From Candidatus Rokuibacteriota bacterium (GTDB lineage Bacteria; Methylomirabilota; Methylomirabilia; Rokubacteriales; CSP1-6): a DNA stretch of 31,306 nt. Below, piece by piece: positions 23,536-31,306 of the stretch (position 1 is the first letter of the stretch; each line of letters begins with the position of its first letter). A program made the translations under genes and the position numbers. The stretch is taken from the NCBI GenBank assembly GCA_016179165.1, contig JACORX010000011.1, positions 1-31,306 on the forward strand. The letters are read 5' to 3'. The notes below the pieces were generated by a model. That model had not been told where the DNA came from. It did no database searches and worked only from the letters and a program-made list of their open reading frames with translations.

Positions 23536-24375
23536 TCACACCACGTCCGCGAAGGTGCGTTCCATCCGGTGGAACTGCCACGCACCCACGGCGGCCAGGA
23601 GGACCGCGCTCAGCGCGGACACGCCGAGGGTGCTCCAGTCGAGCGGCCGCCCGAGGACGGCGGCGCGGTAGGCCTCGATGATCCCGGTCATCGGGTTGAG
23701 CGCGAAGAGCGGCCGCCAGCGCTCGGGCACGATGCTCGTCGGGTAGACCACCGGCGTGGCGAACATCCAGAGCTGCATGAGAAACGGGATGGCGTACTGG
23801 ACGTCGCGGTAGCGCACGTTGAGCGCGGCCAACCACATGCCGATGCCGGTGGCCGCGACGGCCGTCAGCGCCGCAACCGGGACCAGCAGCACGACCGAGA
23901 GCGCGGGCCGAATGCCGTACCAGCCCATGAGACATCCGAGGACGGCGAAGGCGATCGCGAAGTCCACGAGGGCCGACAGGGTCGCCGACAGCGGCACGAG
24001 CACGCGCGGAAAGTACACGCGGGTGAGCAGGTTCGCGCTGCCGACCACGCTGGCACCGCTCCTGGCGACGGCGCCCGAGAAGTACATCCACGGCAGCAGG
24101 CCCAGGTAGCAGAAGATCGGGTACGGCACGCCGTCGCTCGGCACCCCGGCCAGCCGGCCGAGGAAGATCGTGAAGACCACCATGGACAAGAGCGGCTGGA
24201 GGATCGCCCAGAGAACGCCGAGCGCCGTCTGCTTGTAGCGCACCGCGATATCGCGCCACGTGAGGAAGTACAGGAGGTCGCGGTAGTGCCAGAGCTCACG
24301 CAGATTGACGACGCCTCCGCCCGTCGCGGCGTCAATGACGACCCACGGCACCGCACGCTCCATGGGGCGGCTCAC
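23536..24375 (-). CDS. wzm: Polysaccharide ABC exporter permease, Wzm type (ABC-2)
   Basis: A 279-residue permease with six hydrophobic segments. The N-terminus ends in NLRELWHYRDLLYFLTWRDI and continues AVRYKQTALGVLWAILQPLL, the diagnostic lead of Wzm/TagG-like permeases. Later segments include YLGLLPWMYFSGAVARSG, LTRVYFPRVLVPLSATLSAL and FATPVVYPTSIVPERWR, then NPMTGIIEAYRAAVLG. It forms the membrane channel that moves the lipid-linked chain to the outer face together with the Wzt-like ATPase. GTG at 24375 gives a GTGA overlap with the previous stop; ATG at 24363 is an alternative. Confidence 0.95.
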   Translation of the reverse strand: MSRPMERAVPWVVIDAATGGGVVNLRELWHYRDLLYFLTWRDIAVRYKQTALGVLWAILQPLLSMVVFTIFLGRLAGVPSDGVPYPIFCYLGLLPWMYFSGAVARSGASVVGSANLLTRVYFPRVLVPLSATLSALVDFAIAFAVLGCLMGWYGIRPALSVVLLVPVAALTAVAATGIGMWLAALNVRYRDVQYAIPFLMQLWMFATPVVYPTSIVPERWRPLFALNPMTGIIEAYRAAVLGRPLDWSTLGVSALSAVLLAAVGAWQFHRMERTFADVV

Positions 24376-26330
24376 GCGGCGACCCGCCCGCGGCGCGCGG
24401 CCTCGAAGCGCGCCAGCGTCACCAGCGCCCACGGGCGCGACCAGTGGGCGCGGCGCCGGGCGAAGGCGTCCCAGACGTCCTCGACGGACCTTCGCTCGAG
24501 CCGCTTGCTCTCGAGGCAGAGCGCCCGCAGATCGCCCGCGCGGGCGCGCATCCAGCGATCCATGGGGAACGTGAAGCCCATCTTGGGCCGGTCCCAGACG
24601 GCGCGCGGCAGCCGGTCTGCCAGCGCGTCGAGGAGCAGCGGCTTGGGACGCGCGCCGTCGAGCTTCATCGAGGCCGGGAGCGCCAGCACGTGCTGGACGA
24701 GCCGGTGGTCGAGGTAGGGCACGCGCGTTTCGACCGAGTGGGCCATGCTCATGACATCAGTGTCGCGGAGGAGCTGGTTGCCGAGGTAGTGGGAGATGTC
24801 GAATCGCGTCAGCGCCTCGCGGAGACCGTGCGCGGCCTCCGGGGGCAGCGCGGCGCGCGCGTTGCCAAGGCCGCCGGCCTCCAAGCCGAGGAGGCCGCGC
24901 GCCTGCACTTCGGTGAAGAGCCCGCGGATGAGGAGGTAGACGCCCGCGGCCGACGGCGCTTCGAGATACGCCGCCCGGTCGAGACCGGGCCGGCCGAGCC
25001 CGGCGCACGCCGCCGCCAGCCTTGCGAGCCCGCGACGCGCCGGGCGTGGCAGCGCCGCCATGACCCTGCGCGCGCCCGCGAGCGCCGCGACGGAGCGCAG
25101 GTGGCAGTAGCCCCAGAAAACCTCGTCGCCGCCCAGCCCCGAGAGCACGACCGACAGCCCCGCCTCGCGCGCTGCGCGGGACACGCACCAGGTGTTGAGA
25201 CCGTCCACCGTCGGCTGGTCCATGGCGGCGAAGAAGCGCGGCAGCTCGTCGAAGACGGAGCCCGACCGCACCACGATCTCGCGGTGATCGGTACCGTACC
25301 GGTCGGCGACCAGCCGGGCGTAGCGGGCCTCGGAGAGCTCGGCCTCGTCGAAGGCCACGGTCAGCGTAGTCAGCGGCCGCTCGCGTCCGGCGACGGCAAG
25401 AGCGACCAGGCCCGCGGAGTCGACGCCGCCGGAGAGGAAGACGCCCAACGGCGCGTCGCTCACGAGGTGAAGCCCCACCGTCTCGTCGAGCAGCGCGCGC
25501 GTCGAGGCCACGGCCTCCGCCCGCGAGGGCGGCGACGGGGGCCGCGCGGCCTCGACCGCCGCGTCGAGGCTCCAGTAGCGCGTCAGGCGCAGCCCGTCCG
25601 CGTCCACGTGGGCGACGTGGCCGGCCGGCAGCGCGCGCACGTCCTTGACCGTGGTCAGCGGCGCGGGCACGCTCCCCAGCTCGAGAAAGCGGCCCAGGGC
25701 CTCGGGGCTCGTCTCGTCCGGAACGAGACCGCTCGTGACAACGGCGCGGATCTCCGACGCGAAGACGACTCGCGTCCGGTCCTCGTAGGAGTACAGCGGC
25801 TTGATGCCGAAGCGGTCGCGGCCGAGGAGCAGTCGCGGTCGCGGCGAGGCTTCGAAGAGCGCGAAGGCGAACATGCCCCGCAGCCGCTCCGCGACGCCAT
25901 CGCCCCAGGCGTCCCAGCCGCGGAGAAGCACCTCGGTGTCCGTGGCCGAGCGGAACGTGGCGGCTCCGCCCAGCTCGGCGCGGAGCTCGCGGTGGTTGTA
26001 GATCTCGCCGTTGTGGGCGACCCATCTCCGCCCGTCGTCGCCGCCCATGGGCATGCGGCCCCGCGGCGATCGGTCGATGATGGACAGGCGGCGGGAACAC
26101 AGGACGACGGGCGGCGCTCCGGGCACGGCCGCATACGTGCGGATGTGATCGGGATCGAGATGTTCGAGCAGGAGGCGGACCTCCGAGTCCGCGGACGCCA
26201 CCTCGGGCACCAGCAGTCCCCAGTCGTCGGGGCCGCGGTGGACCTGGGCGTCCATCATCCGCAGCACCGCGCCGATGTCCTCGGCGCTGACTGAGCCCGT
26301 GAGTCTGAAGATGCCGGCGATACCGCACAT
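24372..26330 (-). CDS. asnB: Glutamine-hydrolysing asparagine synthetase homologue
   Basis: A 652-residue two-domain amidotransferase. The start must be ATG 26330, since it places the nucleophilic Cys2 in MCGIAGIFRL; the open frame continues 13 codons upstream. The glutaminase domain shows HRGPDDWG, NGEIYNHRELR (107-117) and RDRFGIKPLY; the synthetase domain has the ATP-binding SGGVDS (300-305) and GLGGDEVFWGY. Length is normal for the glycan-locus AsnB branch. It is the first gene of the operon and precedes the exporter. In such loci homologues may amidate a uronic acid or other acidic sugar rather than aspartate; the sequence alone does not decide. Confidence 0.92.
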   Translation of the reverse strand: MCGIAGIFRLTGSVSAEDIGAVLRMMDAQVHRGPDDWGLLVPEVASADSEVRLLLEHLDPDHIRTYAAVPGAPPVVLCSRRLSIIDRSPRGRMPMGGDDGRRWVAHNGEIYNHRELRAELGGAATFRSATDTEVLLRGWDAWGDGVAERLRGMFAFALFEASPRPRLLLGRDRFGIKPLYSYEDRTRVVFASEIRAVVTSGLVPDETSPEALGRFLELGSVPAPLTTVKDVRALPAGHVAHVDADGLRLTRYWSLDAAVEAARPPSPPSRAEAVASTRALLDETVGLHLVSDAPLGVFLSGGVDSAGLVALAVAGRERPLTTLTVAFDEAELSEARYARLVADRYGTDHREIVVRSGSVFDELPRFFAAMDQPTVDGLNTWCVSRAAREAGLSVVLSGLGGDEVFWGYCHLRSVAALAGARRVMAALPRPARRGLARLAAACAGLGRPGLDRAAYLEAPSAAGVYLLIRGLFTEVQARGLLGLEAGGLGNARAALPPEAAHGLREALTRFDISHYLGNQLLRDTDVMSMAHSVETRVPYLDHRLVQHVLALPASMKLDGARPKPLLLDALADRLPRAVWDRPKMGFTFPMDRWMRARAGDLRALCLESKRLERRSVEDVWDAFARRRAHWSRPWALVTLARFEAARRGRVAA

Positions 26331-26393
26331 GACGGTGAGCCCCCTAGAAGCGAACGCGATCCCGTGCAAGCCGGCGAGGCCGCCTCCCCATTA

Positions 26394-26460
26394 GCTTTCT
26401 AGTCTACGGAAGGGCCGGGGGTAAGGCCTCTTAAATAAAGCAAATTGTCATAGTCGGCGT
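26394..26460 (-). promoter_or_regulatory. AT-rich leader, probable promoter region of the glycan operon
   Basis: Sixty-odd bases upstream of the asparagine-synthetase homologue are strikingly AT-rich for this window (minus strand: CTATGACAATTTGCTTTATT, then TAAGAGGCC). The start codon follows 64 bases downstream. I could not pair convincing -35 and -10 boxes at 16-18 base spacing, so the call rests on composition and position at the head of a long coupled operon. Confidence 0.4.
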
Positions 26461-27030
26461 TTAGTTACCAGCAGAATGTCCGCCGCTCCGCCGCGGGTAG
26501 CGAATTGCACGAGCTGGCGGTCGGTCGTCAACTGATGGGCGAGGGGCGAGTCGGCCACCTCCTTTCGGTCCGCCCCAGGGGGCGTGAGAACCGATTTTCG
26601 GGGGATACCAAGATCGCCCCCACCTCGGACACCTTCCTGGGGGCGCCTGGGCCCTCGGCGGTGACGCGGAGGAGGGGATGACGGGGTTCGGCCTGCCGAT
26701 CGGCCGCGAGTCGGACCGCCACGGTCGATCGCGAAGTGCTCGCCGCTCGCGTTCAGCGGTCCGCCGCGGTCGCGGAGGTAGAGATCGTTGGTGGACCGGG
26801 ATCCGAGACTGCGACGCTCGGCGACGAATCCATGTGGTGTGCGCTGCGTATCGCGCGACTCCCGGCCGGCGCGCCATACGGGAAGCGCGTGATCGCCCGC
26901 TCGCGGGCACTGAGGGCGTCCTAGCCTGGATTTCCACGGACCGGAATTCGCCTAAGATTCCGGGTCATCCGCCATCGACGCCGACTGTGACTGTCAGCGG
27001 CCGGCCCCGCGTGAACGCCGGGCCGCCGGC
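26461..27030. other. About 570 bases with no convincing gene; possible decayed gene
   Basis: Several short frames are open, none with a recognisable domain or ribosome binding site. On the minus strand one frame ends SPLAHQLTTDRQLVQFATRG followed by GAADILLVTKRRL and a stop inside the AT-rich leader; this looks like the C-terminal end of a real protein (a final strand plus basic tail, as in some methyltransferases) but has no start or upstream domain. A perfect 7-base inverted repeat (CCGGAAT at 26941-26947, ATTCCGG at 26957-26963) is present. The region separates two transcription units. Confidence 0.45.
27003..27024 (-). terminator. GC-rich hairpin just after a glycosyltransferase stop
   Basis: GGCCCCGCG, a TGAA loop and CGCCGGGCC form a nine-position stem with one C-C mismatch, beginning seven bases after the stop codon of the glycosyltransferase gene. 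No T-run follows, so it is at best a weak or factor-assisted terminator. Confidence 0.35.
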
Positions 27031-28167
27031 TCATCGGCGCGCCGCCGCCATCACGCGTTCGACGAGGGGGAAGAGGTCGCGGCGCGCCGCAGCGAAGCTG
27101 TACTGCGCGACGCAGCGCTCCCGTGCCCGGGCCCCGAGGGCCGCCGCCTCGTCGGGGTGGTCGACGAGGTGGGCGATGCCCTGGGCCAGGGCCGCCACAT
27201 CGCCGGGGGCCACGAGGAGACCGCAGCCGTCCAGGATCTCGGGAATCATCGAGACCCGGGTCGAGACGATGGGGCGGCCCAGGGCCATGGCGTCGAAGAT
27301 CTTGGCGGGCACCTGCCCGCGCGTATCGCTCGTATCGCGCTGGGGCACCGCCACCACGTCGGCCGCTGCCAGGTAGCGCGGCACGTCTGAGAAGGGAATC
27401 TTTCCCACGAGCCGGACGCCGGGATACCGTTGCTCGATCTCGCGCGCGGCCCCTCCCGCCGGCTCCGTTCCGACGAGCGCCAGCACGACGTCGGGTCGCC
27501 GGAGGCTCGCGACGGCATCACAGAGGTCCAAGACACCCTTGTAGCCCCGTGGCGTCCCGAGGAACATGACCAGCCGGCCCTTCCCCACCGCTAGCCGGCT
27601 GCGAACGATGGTCGGATCGGCGCCATCCGGCCGCCAGGCCTCCGTGTCCCTCACGTGGGGGATGAGCGTGCCCCCGAATCGCTGCTGGAGGAATCGGGAT
27701 GCCACCGTGATGCCGTCGGCGGCCCCGGACAAGCGCTCCATGAGCCAAGTCCATGGAAGTCCGGCGGGATTGGCCAAGTTGAGCGCCCGCCCCACTGTGC
27801 CCCAGAAGCCCGAGCGCGCGAAGAAACCGACCTCCCAGTCATCGATGTCGAGCAGGAGCGGCTTGCCGGCGGCGAAGTGCTTGAGGTACCCGATCCCCGC
27901 GCTGGCGAGCTTCGGCTTGGAGGCATAGACGAGATCGCCGTCGGCCAGCTTCGAGAGCGCGGGGATCGCCGCCACTAATCGCGGGAACTTCCTCGCAGGC
28001 AGGGTCCGGTGCGGAAACTGTTCCGCACGCGCCGGTTCCCACACCGCGTCCGTGGAGCACGGGCCTACCACCTCGACCCGGGCGAGGGGCTCGAGCAGCC
28101 GGGCCAGGAGGATGGCCCGCGCGGCGGCGTTGTCGCCCAGATCGAAGCAGAGCACCGAGATCTTCAC
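27031..28167 (-). CDS. GT4 glycosyltransferase outside the main operon
   Basis: A 378-residue GT-B protein. VKISVLCFDLGDNAAARAIL opens the acceptor domain, followed by YASKPKLASAG and LLLDIDDWEVGFF (a conserved acidic D-I-D-D-W segment of this branch). The donor domain has MFLGTPRGYKGVLDL, ALVGTEPAGG, and DTRGQVPAKIFDAMALGRPI, where P-A-K-x-F-D-A-M replaces the usual E-x7-E. The GTG start at 28167 is supported by GGGGAG four bases upstream; the frame continues past it to 28272 but runs into nth. It follows nth by 19 bases, so it probably belongs to the nth transcript and not to the glycan operon. Product unknown. Confidence 0.87.
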   Translation of the reverse strand: MKISVLCFDLGDNAAARAILLARLLEPLARVEVVGPCSTDAVWEPARAEQFPHRTLPARKFPRLVAAIPALSKLADGDLVYASKPKLASAGIGYLKHFAAGKPLLLDIDDWEVGFFARSGFWGTVGRALNLANPAGLPWTWLMERLSGAADGITVASRFLQQRFGGTLIPHVRDTEAWRPDGADPTIVRSRLAVGKGRLVMFLGTPRGYKGVLDLCDAVASLRRPDVVLALVGTEPAGGAAREIEQRYPGVRLVGKIPFSDVPRYLAAADVVAVPQRDTSDTRGQVPAKIFDAMALGRPIVSTRVSMIPEILDGCGLLVAPGDVAALAQGIAHLVDHPDEAAALGARARERCVAQYSFAAARRDLFPLVERVMAAARR

Positions 28168-28171
28168 ACGG

Positions 28172-28177
28172 CTCCCC
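28172..28177 (-). promoter_or_regulatory. Ribosome binding site deciding the glycosyltransferase start
   Basis: GGGGAG on the minus strand, four bases before GTG at 28167, in the 19-base gap after nth. It supports this start over the longer frame that reads back into nth. Confidence 0.55.
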
Positions 28178-28186
28178 GTGGGCTCT

Positions 28187-28849
28187 CTACACCAGCTCTG
28201 CCCGCGTCTTGCCGGACCAGGGGCACAGGGCCAGAACCGGACAGCGAGGGCAGTCGGGCTTGCGCGCCCCACACGTACGCCGCCCGTGGATGATCAGGAG
28301 ATGCGTCGCTCGGGTCCACTTCGGCTTCGGGATGAGCGCGCAAAGATCGTCGTGGATCTTCTCAGGCACGTCGGCCCGGGTGAGCGCGAGCCGCTGTGAC
28401 ACGCGGGTGACGTGAGTGTCCACGGCCAGGGCCGGAATGCCGAAGGCGTTTCCGAGGACGACGTTGGCCGTCTTCCGGCCCACGCCCGGCAGCGCCGTCA
28501 GCTCGTCGACGGTTCGCGGCACGTCGCCGCCGTGGCGCTCCACCAGGGCCCGGCCCATCCCCACGAGCGAGCGCGCCTTGGCTTTGAAGAAGCCCGTCGA
28601 GTGGATCTCCCGCTCGAGCGTGGGCGCATGCGCCCGGGCGAAGTCCTCCGCCTTGCGATAGCGGTCGAAGAGCGTGGCCGTCACGGCATTGACCCGCTCG
28701 TCGGTGCACTGCGCCGAGAGAATGGTCGCTGCCAGGAGCTCGAGTGGAGTCCTGAATCGCAACTCGATCCCGGCGTCGGGATAGGCCTTCCAGAGCCGCG
28801 CCAGGATCTTGGCGGTCCTTGCCCTTTTCGCCTGCGCCGGCTCGGCCAC
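28187..28849 (-). CDS. nth: Endonuclease III (DNA glycosylase/AP lyase)
   Basis: A 220-residue base-excision repair enzyme that removes oxidised pyrimidines and nicks the abasic site. The helix-hairpin-helix LPGVGRKTANVVL holds the catalytic Lys126; Asp144 in ALAVDTHVTR is the second catalytic residue. Four cysteines in the C-x6-C-x2-C-x5-C pattern (193, 200, 203, 209) bind the 4Fe-4S cluster. LLAATILSAQCTDERVN is the usual N-terminal helix. Length matches the family. The GTG start lies 11 bases after the HIT gene stop. Complete and apparently functional. Confidence 0.97.
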   Translation of the reverse strand: MAEPAQAKRARTAKILARLWKAYPDAGIELRFRTPLELLAATILSAQCTDERVNAVTATLFDRYRKAEDFARAHAPTLEREIHSTGFFKAKARSLVGMGRALVERHGGDVPRTVDELTALPGVGRKTANVVLGNAFGIPALAVDTHVTRVSQRLALTRADVPEKIHDDLCALIPKPKWTRATHLLIIHGRRTCGARKPDCPRCPVLALCPWSGKTRAELV

Positions 28850-28860
28850 GGTGGCGCGCT

Positions 28861-29280
28861 CTATTCCAGCGCCGCGCGGATCAGCGCGACGCGGCTCGCC
28901 GCCTCACCGGTCTGAAGCGGCGTGGGGTCGTGGGGCACGCGCCACACCGGCCAGAGGGGCTCGGGGTCGTCCGGAAGGCGCGGCACCAGGTGCCAGTGGA
29001 TGTGCGGCACCTGGTTGCCGAGCAGCTCGTAGTTCATCTTCACGGGCCGATAGACCCGCGCCAGCGCCTGCGCCACGCGGTTCACCTCCTCGATCATCGC
29101 CGCCCGCTCGCGGGCCTCGAGGTCGTACAGCTCGACCGCGTGGCGCGTGAGCACGACGAAGACCCAGCCGGGGAAGAACTGGTCTTCGTTGAGATAGGCG
29201 CGGCTCGTTCCGAGGTCGGCGATAAAGAGCGGGCCTTCGGCGGCGACGCGCGCGCACATGACGCACGCGGCCGCCGTCAT
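28861..29280 (-). CDS. HIT-family (histidine triad) hydrolase
   Basis: A 139-residue protein with the histidine triad HIHWHLVP (His 93, 95, 97), the active site of nucleotide phosphoramidases and dinucleoside-polyphosphate hydrolases. An N-terminal C-x2-C pair (CVMC, 6 and 9) may bind zinc together with histidines, as in several family members. AYLNEDQFFPGWVFVVLTRH is the second core strand, and NYELLGNQVPHIHWH holds the conserved Asn. The ATG at 29280 overlaps the aminotransferase stop (ATGA). Substrate unknown. Confidence 0.93.
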   Translation of the reverse strand: MTAAACVMCARVAAEGPLFIADLGTSRAYLNEDQFFPGWVFVVLTRHAVELYDLEARERAAMIEEVNRVAQALARVYRPVKMNYELLGNQVPHIHWHLVPRLPDDPEPLWPVWRVPHDPTPLQTGEAASRVALIRAALE

Positions 29281-30422
29281 GCCAGCCGCTCCCGCAGGTA
29301 CCGCCCGATTCGTTCGACGGCTTCCTCGATGCGCTCGAGCGAATTGGAATAGGAGAAGCGGAGGAAGCCCTCGGCGCGGCCGCCGAAGTCCACCCCAGGC
29401 GTCACGCCCACGTGCGCGTGATCGAGGATGTCGAAGGCGAGGGTCTTGGAGTCCGCTCCGAAGCGCTTCGCATTGGCCAGGACGTAGAACGCGCCCGTCG
29501 GCGGCACCGCGACGCCGAGCCCGATGCGCCTGAGCCCCGCCACCATCGCCTGCCGCCGCTGGTCGAAGATCTTGCGGAAGCGCGCGGTGTCCTCGCCCGC
29601 CTCCGTCAGCGCCGCCAGAGCCGCCCACTGGACGAACTCGTTGGTGGAGATGAAGAAATTGCCGTGCGCGGTCTGGAGCGCCCGCATGAACTCGCGCGGC
29701 GCGATGACATACCCGAGCCGCCAGCCCGTCATGGCGTACGCCTTCGAAAACCCGTTGAGCACGAAGGCGTGGTCCGTGTACTCGAGGATGGTGTGCTCGG
29801 TTCCCTCGTAGGTCAGGCCATGGTAGATCTCGTCGGAGACGACCCAGGGACCGAGCCCCGCCACCGCCTTGAGGGTCTCGGCGGTCATCACCGCGCCCGT
29901 GGGGTTGGCGGGCGAGTTGATGAGGACGGCCCGCGTCCGCGGCGACAGGCGGGACGCGAACTCGGCGGGCCGGCACTGGAAGCCGTCCTCCTCCCAGGTC
30001 GGCGCCTCGACGCACTCGCCGCCGGGATAGCGGACCAGGTTCGGATAGACGGCGTATCGCGGGTCGGTGAGCAGCACCTGGTCGCCGGGGTCGAGCAAGC
30101 TCGAGAAGAGCAGCAGCATGGCGGGCGAGGTCCCGGCGGTCACGAGCACCTGCTCCGGCGAGACCGTGACGCCGTAGCGCGCGCGGTAGTGCTCCGCGAT
30201 GGCCTCCCGCAGCGGGACGAGTCCCAGGCTGTGCGCGTAGCGCGTCCGGCCGTCCTTGAGCGCCTTCTCGGCCGCTTCGCGGATCACCGGCGGGGTGTCG
30301 AAGTCGGGCTCGCCGAACTCGAGGTGGATGATGTCCGTGCCCTGGCGCTCCAATTCCTGCGCCCGCTGGAAGACCTCGACGGCGAGAAACGGCTCGATGA
30401 CCCGTGAACGCTTCGACGTCAC
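29277..30422 (-). CDS. Class I/II pyridoxal-phosphate aminotransferase (aspartate/aromatic type)
   Basis: A 381-residue fold-type I aminotransferase. It shows GEPDFDTPP, TRYAHSLGLVPLREAIA, NSPANPTGAV (Asn173), VVSDEIYHGLTYEG (Asp197, Tyr200) and NGFSKAYAMTGWRLGY with the Schiff-base Lys227; FLRFSYSNSLERIEEAVERI holds the C-terminal carboxylate-binding Arg. Amino acid specificity is not evident. GTG at 30422 overlaps the preceding stop (GTGA). The neighbouring genes are not an obvious pathway, so it is probably a general amino acid aminotransferase. Confidence 0.93.
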   Translation of the reverse strand: MTSKRSRVIEPFLAVEVFQRAQELERQGTDIIHLEFGEPDFDTPPVIREAAEKALKDGRTRYAHSLGLVPLREAIAEHYRARYGVTVSPEQVLVTAGTSPAMLLLFSSLLDPGDQVLLTDPRYAVYPNLVRYPGGECVEAPTWEEDGFQCRPAEFASRLSPRTRAVLINSPANPTGAVMTAETLKAVAGLGPWVVSDEIYHGLTYEGTEHTILEYTDHAFVLNGFSKAYAMTGWRLGYVIAPREFMRALQTAHGNFFISTNEFVQWAALAALTEAGEDTARFRKIFDQRRQAMVAGLRRIGLGVAVPPTGAFYVLANAKRFGADSKTLAFDILDHAHVGVTPGVDFGGRAEGFLRFSYSNSLERIEEAVERIGRYLRERLA

Positions 30423-31162
30423 TGCCGCGTCTCCCCGGTCCGCGCCAGCCGAAGGCGAGCGGCCAGGACCTGCATCACCATGCGAGGGCCGTCAGTGAGC
30501 ACGCCGACCTTCGAGCCCGGCTGGTCGACCCAGTTGACGGCGATCTCCGTCACCCGATAGCCGCGCCGGCGCGCCAGCAAGAGCAGCTCCACATCGAAGG
30601 CGAAGCCCTCCGTCCGCAGCTCCCCGAACAGCGCCTCGGCGGCGGCGCCCCGGAAGAGCTTGAAACCGCACTGCGTGTCGCTGACCTCGGGGACGCCCAG
30701 CCGTCTCACCAGGAAGTTGAAGACGTCGCCCGAGAGCTTCCGGTGCAACCGCACGCGCCGGCTCACCGACGGGTCGGCCAGCGCGCGCGAGCCGATGGCG
30801 ACATCGGCGCCCGCCTGGATCCCCCCCTCGAGGCGCTTGACCTCGCCGATGGGCGTGGCGCCGTCGGCATCGGCCATGAGCCGGAGCTTGCCGCGCGCGG
30901 CGCGCATGCCCGCCCGGACGGCGAAGCCCTTGCCGTGATTCGCGGCGAGACGGTGCAGCGTCACCGAGGCATGCGCAGCCTGCGCTTCGAGCACTCGCGC
31001 GGCCGTCTCATCGCGGCTGCCGTCGTCCACCACCAGGATCTCGTACGGCTCGTCGCGCCCGTCGAAGTAGGCGACGACCTCCCCGAGGTACGCGGGCATA
31101 CGCAGCGCCTCGTTGTAGGCGGGGATGATCACTGACCAGCGGAGCTCGCCGCCTGCGGGCAC
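30419..31162 (-). CDS. Dolichyl-phosphate glucose/mannose synthase-like GT2
   Basis: A 247-residue GT-A enzyme. WSVIIPAYNEALRMPAYLGE, EILVVDDGSRDETAARV and LAANHGKGFAVRAGMRAARG form the nucleotide-sugar site, with metal-binding DAD at 98-100 (LMADADGATP). DTQCGFKLFRG and EGFAFDVELLLLARRRGYRV are the hallmarks of polyprenyl-phosphate sugar synthases in this group. No C-terminal membrane segment is present. It would make a lipid-phosphate-linked sugar used by membrane (GT-C) glycosyltransferases, so the GT-C-like protein at the other end of the window is a possible user. The GTG start at 31162 follows the malic enzyme stop by five bases. Confidence 0.92.
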   Translation of the reverse strand: MPAGGELRWSVIIPAYNEALRMPAYLGEVVAYFDGRDEPYEILVVDDGSRDETAARVLEAQAAHASVTLHRLAANHGKGFAVRAGMRAARGKLRLMADADGATPIGEVKRLEGGIQAGADVAIGSRALADPSVSRRVRLHRKLSGDVFNFLVRRLGVPEVSDTQCGFKLFRGAAAEALFGELRTEGFAFDVELLLLARRRGYRVTEIAVNWVDQPGSKVGVLTDGPRMVMQVLAARLRLARTGETRQ

Positions 31163-31167
31163 GGCGC

Positions 31168-31306
31168 TCAGGACCAGATGGGCGAGTCGGCGCGCGCGCG
31201 GCGGCGGGCGACGCCGGTCCGCTGCGCCGCGCGGGCGACCTCGCTCGCCACGGCCGGGGCAACCTTCTTGTTGAACACGCTGGGAATGATGTACTCGGGC
31301 CCGAGC
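31168..31306 (-). CDS. Malic enzyme, C-terminal tail (cut by window edge)
   Basis: The last 45 residues of a protein whose body lies beyond base 31306. The text GPEYIIPSVFNKKVAPAVAS, then EVARAAQRTGVARR, matches the conserved C-terminus of NAD(P)-dependent malic enzymes, which convert malate to pyruvate. It ends in a TGA at 31168. The stretch carries no catalytic residues, so the identity depends on this one conserved segment. Confidence 0.8.
   Translation of the reverse strand, partial: LGPEYIIPSVFNKKVAPAVASEVARAAQRTGVARRRARADSPIWS

Noticed and set aside
24444..26294. A 616-codon open frame on the plus strand
   Set aside because: It is exactly antisense to the asparagine-synthetase homologue, whose motifs are complete. 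Long antisense frames are expected at this GC content; the translation is low-complexity Arg/Gly/His-rich text.
26430..26460. Sigma-54-type promoter suggested by TTTGC in the AT-rich leader
   Set aside because: The upstream GG element at the required spacing is absent.
26941..26963. CCGGAAT/ATTCCGG inverted repeat as a terminator
   Set aside because: Stem of seven with a nine-base loop and no T-run on either strand; could be an operator or chance, so it is mentioned only in the interval description.
1..31306. CRISPR array, tRNA, rRNA or toxin-antitoxin genes
   Set aside because: No regularly spaced repeats, cloverleaf-like segments or ribosomal RNA motifs were seen on reading both strands; without a search tool a degenerate tRNA cannot be fully excluded.

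Overview
The window is GC-rich (about two thirds G+C by eye), almost fully coding, and every recognised gene lies on the minus strand, so transcription runs from high to low coordinates. GTG starts are common. The gene content (a large polysaccharide locus, malic enzyme, nth) and the base composition suggest a free-living, high-GC, environmental Gram-negative-type bacterium. A lineage such as Candidatus Rokubacteria or a related soil group is possible, but this is an inference and not a firm assignment.

Layout in transcription order. (1) 31306-27031, housekeeping side: the C-terminal tail of a malic enzyme, a dolichyl-phosphate-glucose-synthase-like GT2, a class I/II aminotransferase, a HIT hydrolase, endonuclease III (nth) and one GT4 glycosyltransferase. 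(2) 27030-26331: about 700 bases without a convincing gene, ending in a conspicuous AT-rich stretch that probably carries the promoter of the next block. (3) 26330-2028: an uninterrupted surface-glycan operon of about 24 kb. It encodes a glutamine-dependent asparagine-synthetase homologue, a Wzm/Wzt-type ABC exporter, an NAD-dependent epimerase/dehydratase, many GT4 and GT2 glycosyltransferases, an FkbM methyltransferase, a DegT aminotransferase with a Gfo/Idh dehydrogenase and two SAM methyltransferases, and a Wzy-like membrane polymerase. Almost every junction is a 1- or 4-base stop/start overlap (ATGA, GTGA, TGATG), so the genes look translationally coupled. (4) 1947-715: a separate multi-spanning membrane protein of visibly lower GC. 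(5) 714-1: decayed mobile-element genes (transposase-like scrap, intact DUF5372 gene, serine recombinase broken by a stop and frameshifts).

How it works together (inference): the aminotransferase/oxidoreductase/epimerase/methyltransferase genes make and decorate nucleotide sugars, the glycosyltransferases assemble a branched chain on a lipid carrier, and Wzm/Wzt exports it. A Wzy-like polymerase in an ABC-exporter locus is an unusual mix.

Most notable points: two separate genes that are tandem GT4-GT4 fusions; an ATPase whose Walker A glycine is replaced by aspartate; and two methyltransferase genes collapsed by internal deletion, both of which still keep the coupled start/stop junctions of the operon. 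No CRISPR array, tRNA or rRNA was seen. I found no clear evidence of a wholly new defence or mobile system; the novelty is in the architecture of the glycan locus.
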